Origin: Chrysomallon squamiferum
Lineage: Eukaryota; Mollusca; Gastropoda; Neomphalida; Peltospiridae
DNA length: 60,000 bases
Direction: 5' to 3'
Assembly: GCA_012295275.1 (NCBI GenBank)
Contig: CM022666.1
Span: forward strand, 7,223,265-7,283,264
In this document: positions 53,226-60,000 of the stretch, in pieces
Position numbering within the stretch: the first letter of the stretch is position 1
Layout: every line of letters starts with the position of its first letter
The notes under the pieces: generated by a model
Database searches by the model: none
Seen by the model: the letters and a program-made list of their open reading frames with translations, nothing else
What the model was told of the DNA's origin: nothing
Program-made: the position numbers and the translations under genes

Positions 53226-54163
53226 CTTTATTTTATGCAGTTTACTCATTAGCGTCAGTGTTTATTTATTTAGAAAATATATTTACCATGCTTTTGACCC
53301 TTTAAATCGTCAAATACAATTTTCTTTTCTTTTTTTCTAAAAACCTTTCATAAAACGTTTTAAGCTTTCAAAACAGACAGCTCATAGACTGTAACGACAA
53401 TCAAAACAGGTTTTACTTTTAAACTTTTTATTTCATTTTTTTTTTATTTTAATTAAATAAAATCATCTTTACGTTTTATTTATTCACACGTATCTTCACT
53501 AACCTCGGACTATTTTTTTTTTTTCTCTTGCGTCTTGCTGTAATTCGGTTTTCTCGCGGAGGTTAAAAGTGATAAGCGATTTTTTTTTTTTTTTTTTTTT
53601 TTATTTTTTTGCTGTTACGTTTTTACCGTGAAGTGTTAATCCGCGACTGAAGAGCTAATCTGTCAGAAAAACTCTGCTGTAATTTCTTGCTTCGTTACGA
53701 CGAAGTGGCAGAAAATTGTCAAGAGCTGTGAATGTGGCTCGAGAAACGATTCTCATCTGAGTTAATCACACAGGTCATGGACTTTTACTTCAGTTTTTGT
53801 CACCGCGTACAATTCAGCTCAGAAACAGAACTCGCACATAAGGAGCGATGGATCTTAGGATCGACTCTCCGTGACGCGAATATTCCATTCCAACCATTGC
53901 TCCTCCACTAATTGGTGCTTTAAAAATTGGGATAGATGTTCTCATAGCATATAACATGTTAAGAAAGAGGTAATCATCGATTTTCATCACTTTTGTTAGA
54001 AGTGATTTTCACGTTCACCTCTCAAAGGCATTCTGGTTGAAGAACACTGGTAGGAACGGGAAATAGGGTTGCGTCTTTCTTCTTCTGGGTGTATAAAAAA
54101 ATGTGCATATTTTGTAATCACTCATTCTTAGCAGTGTTTATTAGTCATGTGGTAGACTTCGTG

Positions 54164-54167
<4 letters not shown>

Positions 54168-54234
<67 letters not shown>

Positions 54235-54235
54235 G
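54168..54235. repeat. (TC)n microsatellite
   Basis: About 60 bp of TC units. Confidence 0.96.
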
Positions 54236-54732
54236 ATATACATTTTATTTTTCGTATATTTGTATCCTAATGACCATAAACTTTACGTATGCAGACGAAA
54301 AGAAACAAAGTATAAAAAGTCTGAGAAATCGAATAAGGAAGAAATAAAAACTTAGAGATTTCCACATCTGCAAATGGAAGCAGATGATGCTGTCATTAGA
54401 AAATGTCTGACTGTAAATCGCGAGGAGAGAAGCCCTGGGGAGAACACGGCTTAGAGAAAACAGTCATTTCAGACTGTTATCTTGATGTGTACTTTTTTCT
54501 TCTTTTATTATTAACACTTACATCACCCAGCGTTGTAAAGCTTCTATTACAATCTGATTTCTGGCGAGCTGACATTAAAAACGCCTCTAGTTAACGCAAC
54601 GTCGGTTGTAAAACGGCGTTTGGCTATGATTTGGACAAAACGACTAAGAAATAAACGTAAATGAAAATAGTAAAACAAATCCGAATGTTGTTCCTTTTGC
54701 AGTCGTCTTCCTCTGCCTGTCATTCAGACAGA

Positions 54733-54747
54733 AAGAGAGAGAGAGAA

Positions 54748-54800
<53 letters not shown>
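54733..54800. repeat. (GA)n microsatellite next to duplicated segment
   Basis: About 65 bp of GA with one AATGTGAG interruption, directly left of copy 2 of the 236-bp duplicate. Confidence 0.96.
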
Positions 54801-54805
<5 letters not shown>

Positions 54806-55036
54806 AGGAAGAGAAACAGAGAGATAAAAGCACAATGAAACATAGAAAGATTGAGTGACAGGCAGACGGAGAGAGAACAATAACAATAATGGGCGCCCTC
54901 TGGACTCAGTCTGCTCAAAGTGAAAGAGGAGATGACGTTAATTTTATTACGAGAATCAGCTGGGGACTTATATGAACCAGCAATTACTTACAAGGTAATT
55001 ATATACAGCTAATTTGCTGCGGCGTTTTCATGTTTG
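54801..55036. repeat. 236-bp dispersed duplicate, copy 2
   Basis: Same orientation and length as 35693-35928, about 19.1 kb away. Differences seen are confined to about five single bases. Homology stops at CATGTTTG on the right; on the left only the GA tract continues. Confidence 0.95.
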
Positions 55037-55080
55037 CCATGTCTGTGTTATAGATTTTCATTATGGATAGATAGATACAG

Positions 55081-55082
<2 letters not shown>

Positions 55083-55162
<80 letters not shown>
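55083..55162. repeat. (GA)n microsatellite
   Basis: About 78 bp of GA. Confidence 0.97.
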
Positions 55163-55165
<3 letters not shown>

Positions 55166-55304
55166 TGATTGAATTAGGAACATTATCTTTATTCATTCTG
55201 TTTCGACGTTTCTCCACCTGTTTATTTGTATGTCCTTTTCTCTATCATCGTTATTCTGTTCAGTCTTTCTTCTTCATTCATTTCATTTCCTTCTAGCTAT
55301 GTCC

Positions 55305-55308
<4 letters not shown>

Positions 55309-55383
<75 letters not shown>

Positions 55384-55425
55384 ATTTATCTCTCTCTCTG
55401 TCTCTTTCTCTCTATCTATCTTTCT
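55309..55425. repeat. (TC)n microsatellite
   Basis: About 68 bp of TC, then degenerate TCTG/CTAT units. Confidence 0.96.
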
Positions 55426-55984
55426 ACCAGTTTGGATCTGTTTGTAATAAAGCACCGTAAAGATTTCTCTCTCTCTTCCTCTCCATGCTTACATCCACTT
55501 ACTCCACTTTAACACTTCAAACGGTCCAGCTACTATCGCTTCTCATTTCGTTCCATCAATTCACGTTCTGATAAATTACGCTCTCTATTGATATTTTCAC
55601 TGCTGCTCTCTCTCGTAGATTTGAAAAAAAAAAAAACCCAACTCAGCAGTTAAAGTATGTAAATCAGTACGAACTGTCATTTCAGACACTTCCATGTACA
55701 ATATTTCACATCTCTGACATCTAAATAAACACGAAAGCACGTTTATAATCTTCACCGGTCGTTACATGACAATGGCCATTAGATTTACATTAAATTTGCT
55801 TAATACTCTTTCTATGTTTCTCTGCCTGTCAACCGGGATCGTTAAAAGATTTATTTGTCTGCACGTCCGTACGTGTTGTGTACGTCCAGTTGTGAATCCT
55901 TCTGAGAAGCAGTGTGTTTATTTCTGTGTTGTTTTGTTTAAATGTGATCCCTTCGTGGTGTATGTGCGTGCGTGCAGATGTGAC

Positions 55985-56093
55985 AGTGTGTGTGTGTGTG
56001 TGTGTGTGTGTCTGTATATATATATATATATATGTATCTATGTATGTATTTATGTAGTATGTATGGCTGTGTATATGTGTCTGTATATGTATG

Positions 56094-56124
<31 letters not shown>

Positions 56125-56187
56125 TTGTATGTATGTATATGTGTATGTATATATGCATATATGTATTTATATCTGTGTTTGTATATG

Positions 56188-56262
<75 letters not shown>
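55985..56262. repeat. (TG)n, (TATG)n and (TC)n compound microsatellite
   Basis: TG, TA and TATG units to about 56185, then about 70 bp of TC. Confidence 0.96.
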
Positions 56263-56639
56263 TTTCTTACCTTCCTTCCTTCTTTTTCATTTTCAAAAGC
56301 TGACATAACCACAAATTTAACCGTCATCGTACAGACCACGTTATTAACATCAGCACAAAACGTTTCTGAAGCCAGTCGCGGTATTTTTAGAAACGTGCAC
56401 TGCTGCAACCTCGCACCCAAACAAAACACGTCATCACTAGCTCTGCGGAGCGTTTCAGACCCTGCACGCAGCCTGACAGCCAAATTACGTCGTGAAATTG
56501 CTAAAGTGTCAGTTCAGATATTACAATGTTCAAAACCTGGCCCTGGCACCAAGCCCACAGGGGGGAGCAAGTCCACGAGGGCAGGGGACAAGCGGGCAGG
56601 TGGGTGAGGGGTATGAAGGGGGAGAGACTTTTATGGTTT

Positions 56640-56873
56640 TTATTTTTTTTTTTTTAATATAAATTCATTGATTTTCTGCCCATCATCTCGTTATATAAGT
56701 TAAATAAAATGAAATAATAAAAATTTAAAATAAATAAATTAAATAAATAAATAAATAACAAAAGTGCCCCGAATCTCTTCCCCAAATTTAATTCAAATCC
56801 TGACCAATAAGACGATTTTCTGCCCATAAACTCTCATCCCCCTCTCCCCCTCTCCTCCTAAACTTTTAAAGGA

Positions 56874-56920
<47 letters not shown>
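56640..56920. repeat. T-rich, (AAAT)n and 41-base poly-A
   Basis: A T run at 56641-56655, AAAT units at 56728-56758 and a long A run at 56876-56918, with C-rich unique DNA between. Confidence 0.92.
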
Positions 56921-57317
56921 AATGGCTGCATTATTAATGTTAACACAAGACATTTGTCTGAAGTAATGGTCTCACAACACACTTTCGTGTCGCTTGATCA
57001 AAATTACTGTCAATTTGCAGCGGCTCCTGTCGCTGGGAAAAAGAGTGAAAGGTGAGTTTAAATATAGACACAGAGACAGAAAAGACGTTTGTCGAATCCG
57101 CTGTGGCCACCAGTTTTAGTCCGACGCCAAATCTCTCGATAGCTGGAGTCTGACGTGGCGAAATGAAGCCTTTAAAAATGTCTGTGCGTCAAGTTCAAGA
57201 GAATCGTTTCTGATTTTTGTGTGGTTTTTTTTTTTCGTTTTTAAATGTTTTCTTCTTCTTTTTAATTTGTTTTCATTAGTCGACATTATTTGTGTGTGTC
57301 TGAGTATTTTATTATGA

Positions 57318-57670
57318 TTATTACTGTTGCTGTTGTTGTTGTTGTTGTTGTTGTTGTTATTAGTTTTATTATTATTTTTTTTTTATTATTGTTTGTTTGT
57401 TTTCTTCTTTTGTTTTATTTTTTTATTTTTGTTTATGTATTTATTTGTTCGTTTAATCATTGCTTGTTTAGTTATGGAACATTTGTTTATTTATTTAATT
57501 TTTGTGTATATTTATTTATTTATTTATTTATTTAAAGTATTGATTTGTGTATTTATAATTTTTGTTATTTTGTTCATTTGTTTATTAATTATTATTATAT
57601 TTTTGTATTAATTAATTAATTAATTTATATATTCGTATATCTGTTTATTTATATTTTTATCTTTATTTAG
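57318..57670. repeat. (GTT)n, (ATT)n and (TTTA)n region
   Basis: About 30 bp of GTT, then ATT and TTTA/TTTG units. Confidence 0.92.
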
Positions 57671-58446
57671 TTTTTAATTTTTACTTTTAAAGCTTTTAAA
57701 TAAGTTTCTTTTATAATGAGTTTTTAATTAATTACTGTAACAACAGCAAATAGCAAACGTCACCAATATACCGTTACACCACAACCACCATTACCGTCAT
57801 CATCAACAACATCATTTTAAAAATCGCTTTATCTTATAATAGAGACACCAAGGACGACATTTTACACCATCTTGTACGTTGCCTTTGGCAAAGCTGATTT
57901 TCAGCTTACAAAATGCCAGGGACTTGAAATTAAATTGTGAGGCGTGTTAGCCGTTATGTCTGGTTAATATGTCAAAGATGAAAGCACATTAAAGTATGAT
58001 AATCGTGTACACCAGGTCGCTGTTTTCAAATTTTACTTGTATCAGGATTGTATCCAAAATTTCAAAACTAGATTAATTAAAAAAAAAACACAAGAAAACA
58101 CAAAAAAACAACAACAACAACACCAAAATAACAAAAAAATAAAAATAAATAAATAAATAAATCCCCCACAACCAAAAAAATAAAATAAAATAAATAAATA
58201 TATAAAAACCAGTAGGTCCCAGTATCGCAGGGTTTTATTTGCAAAGATGAAATATGATTTTTTCATTACTTAAAAGAAAGAGGAAAGATATCAGAACCCC
58301 TACATCCTCGTTCCACGAAAATATCCATCCGTCCATCTTTATTTCGGCTGATCTTTTCTAATTCCTCCCCCTGTCTATTGATCTGTCCGTCTGCCTGTCT
58401 GTCTGTCTGTTTGTGTGTGTGTATCAGCTTGTTGTGTGTGTCTGTC

Positions 58447-58523
58447 ATACTTTCGAGTCTTGTCAGCGGCATCAGACGTTTTGCAAAGTCCTGACTACAC
58501 TCCGTCCTCTTGTGCCAGTGCAA
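58447..58523. repeat. Interspersed repeat, copy B
   Basis: TTTCGAGTCTTGTCAGCGGC, then ATCAGACG...CTTGTGCCAGTG, related to 51762-51839. It follows a TCTG/TGTG tract. Confidence 0.8.
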
Positions 58524-58654
58524 ATGTAAGCAATTTTAACTGTAAGTGTTACAGCAAGTAGAAAAACACAAATGCTGATTTAGCAAGAATTCAAACATCG
58601 GCTAGGAATCGTAGAAAGGTCATTGACACAAGCATATAAATCTATATCTATATA

Positions 58655-58659
<5 letters not shown>

Positions 58660-58703
<44 letters not shown>
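58660..58703. repeat. (ATT)n microsatellite
   Basis: About 42 bp of ATT units. Confidence 0.96.
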
Positions 58704-59398
58704 TACACCCACGACAATGCTGATAACGTACATCAACCTCGCTATCGTGGTTTTAGAAAATTAACTAGTCGCTTGAGACCCCACAAGATAAAAAAAACCG
58801 GTTAAAACGCAGACGAAATTTCGTCGATGCACGGTTATCGAAAATACAGACATGCTCAGCCCGAGTTTATTTAATTTGATAGACAGCCAGTAATGTCACG
58901 TGAGGGATTCTGATTTAGCCTTGACCCAGAGGAAAGGGACGACGGACGATATGATCAGATCTGTCAAGTTTCCATGGCGACGTCGTAAATTTGTGCAAAC
59001 AGAATGAAAGGATGCTACCGTAAATGGTGTACTATAAGTTTGTTCTGGAAGAAATAAAAGTCTTATGGGGATAGGTAGAACAGAAAGGAATTATACAAAG
59101 TAGAATTATAAGTAAGTGATTAAATACATGAAGATAACCGAGTTTAACAAAATAAAATAAAACAAAACAAATAAATAAAATTAAACGTATATGGGGACTA
59201 TACAGATATCGGGAGAAACAAAGTTTTATTATAGATGGGTAGACGAACAGAAAGACAGATAAATAAAATAGACTGAGAGATGGATAGGAAAAGATAGACA
59301 AATCAAATTATAATAAAAATAATAGAATTTTCTTTGAGCTTTAAGATTATGTTCACGAATCTACATTCTAATCAAAACCTAAGTTAAATCTTAACAGT

Positions 59399-59422
59399 CA
59401 AAAAAAAAAAAAAAAAAAAAAA
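59399..59422. repeat. Poly-A run
   Basis: About 22 A residues just left of the TIR element. Confidence 0.9.
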
Positions 59423-59435
59423 CAGTATACTCTTT

Positions 59436-59718
59436 ACCCTCGATTTCACGGACCTCGGTTTTCTCGTTTTCCAAATTTGGAAAAAATCACAAAATTTGAA
59501 CTTAACGCGATTTCCCACTTGAAACCTTATATCTAGGTGCTGTTACGTTATTCTGAGTCCCACACTATATGATCCTGGCAACCCTCTCTTAACCCACTTT
59601 CCAGAAAGGTAACAGTTTATTTTACAGTGGCACTCATAACCATCTTAATTTAACAAACCTCAACCATCCTAGCATTCATTTTTCCCAGACTTTTGCATTT
59701 TCCGGTGAAATCGAGGGT
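59436..59718. mobile_element. Probable MITE: about 283-bp element with terminal inverted repeats
   Basis: The left end reads ACCCTCGATTTCACGGA (59436-59452) and the right end TCCGGTGAAATCGAGGGT (59701-59718), reverse complements of each other apart from one extra G. The interior is non-coding and non-repetitive. Four-base flanks outside the CCC/GGG ends are TTTA and TCAA, each one change from TTAA, which could be a decayed target duplication of a piggyBac-like element (inference). No transposase is present, so it would be non-autonomous. Confidence 0.75.
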
Positions 59719-60000
59719 CAATAGCATCAGTTACAGTTATCTTGTGATACATGTAATTATTATAAATCTTAATAAATATAACAGAATAAATATCTCTATT
59801 ACCTCTGCACGATCTATATGAACGTTATTGACGGGCCTTAGTTTAGCTTAATTACGCCCCTTTAATAGATTAGCAGAGTTGCTTCCTCTTTGATCGAGTT
59901 CTGGTGCACCTGATTCGTTTGTCCTAATTACAGTGTATATATCGGTAGGTGAATGATCTGAACAGTGAAAATGAAGACGTATTCACCCCCCCAACTCTCT
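59719..60000. other. Unique sequence at the window end, nothing recognised
   Basis: Non-repetitive AT-rich DNA with no exon or RNA gene seen. Confidence 0.5.

Larger units (their letters stand above)
51573..60000 (+). other. Downstream sequence with no recognised exon (probable long intron)
   Basis: Because the last exon ends with a GT donor in phase 0 and the protein is incomplete, this is most likely the start of an intron of at least 8.4 kb. I looked for a phase-0 exon starting D-L-L and for cyclase motifs and saw none. Unique stretches without anything recognised include 51965-52820, 53240-54160, 55440-55980, 56280-56640, 56920-57290, 57710-58430 and 58700-59400. Repeats in this interval are listed separately. 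Confidence 0.6.

Noticed and set aside
58266-58523. Minus-strand frame of 85 codons
   Set aside because: It covers the interspersed repeat copy B and a TCTG microsatellite.

Overview
This window looks like a stretch of a large, AT-rich, repeat-laden animal genome. Coding sequence is sparse and split into small exons with consensus GT...AG borders. Introns run from about 0.85 to over 5 kb, and very long microsatellites ((TC/GA)n, (CA/TG)n, (TATG)n, (TAC/GTA)n, (ATTT)n, (AAT)n) occur every one to two kilobases. No operons, ribosome binding sites or bacterial-type genes are seen. The microsatellite load and gene structure fit a mollusc; a cephalopod is my best guess, but that is inference and not proven by the sequence.

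The only gene I can support is the middle part of one plus-strand receptor-type (membrane) guanylate cyclase. Six exons join in frame: 38428-38941 (C-terminal half of the ligand-binding ectodomain), 40201-40285 (transmembrane helix), 45564-45675 and 47991-48107 (juxtamembrane segment and linker), then 50538-50615 and 51468-51572 (N-lobe of the kinase-homology domain). Intron phases are 1, 2, 0, 0, 0, and 0 at the last donor. The kinase-homology segment resembles the retinal/GC-D (GUCY2) class of membrane cyclases. The first half of the ectodomain, the signal peptide, the C-lobe of the kinase-homology domain, the dimerisation coil and the cyclase catalytic domain were not found and probably lie outside the window or in exons I could not recognise.

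Layout: 1-38427 is upstream sequence (5' introns of the same gene or intergenic) filled with microsatellites, four minisatellites (about 24, 54, 90 and 48 bp periods), degenerate tRNA/SINE-like fragments and several non-repetitive, CpG-containing islands of unknown role. 38428-51572 carries the exons; its first intron holds a striking 27-bp minisatellite. 51573-60000 is repeat-rich with no recognised exon, but contains the second copy of a roughly 98% identical 236-bp duplication, two related interspersed repeat copies, and near the end a roughly 283-bp element with terminal inverted repeats that looks like a MITE.

I found no clearly new molecular system. The items most worth a second look are the 236-bp duplicate pair, the TIR element at 59436-59718, the in-frame-open 27-bp minisatellite beside the ectodomain exon, and the divergent receptor cyclase itself.
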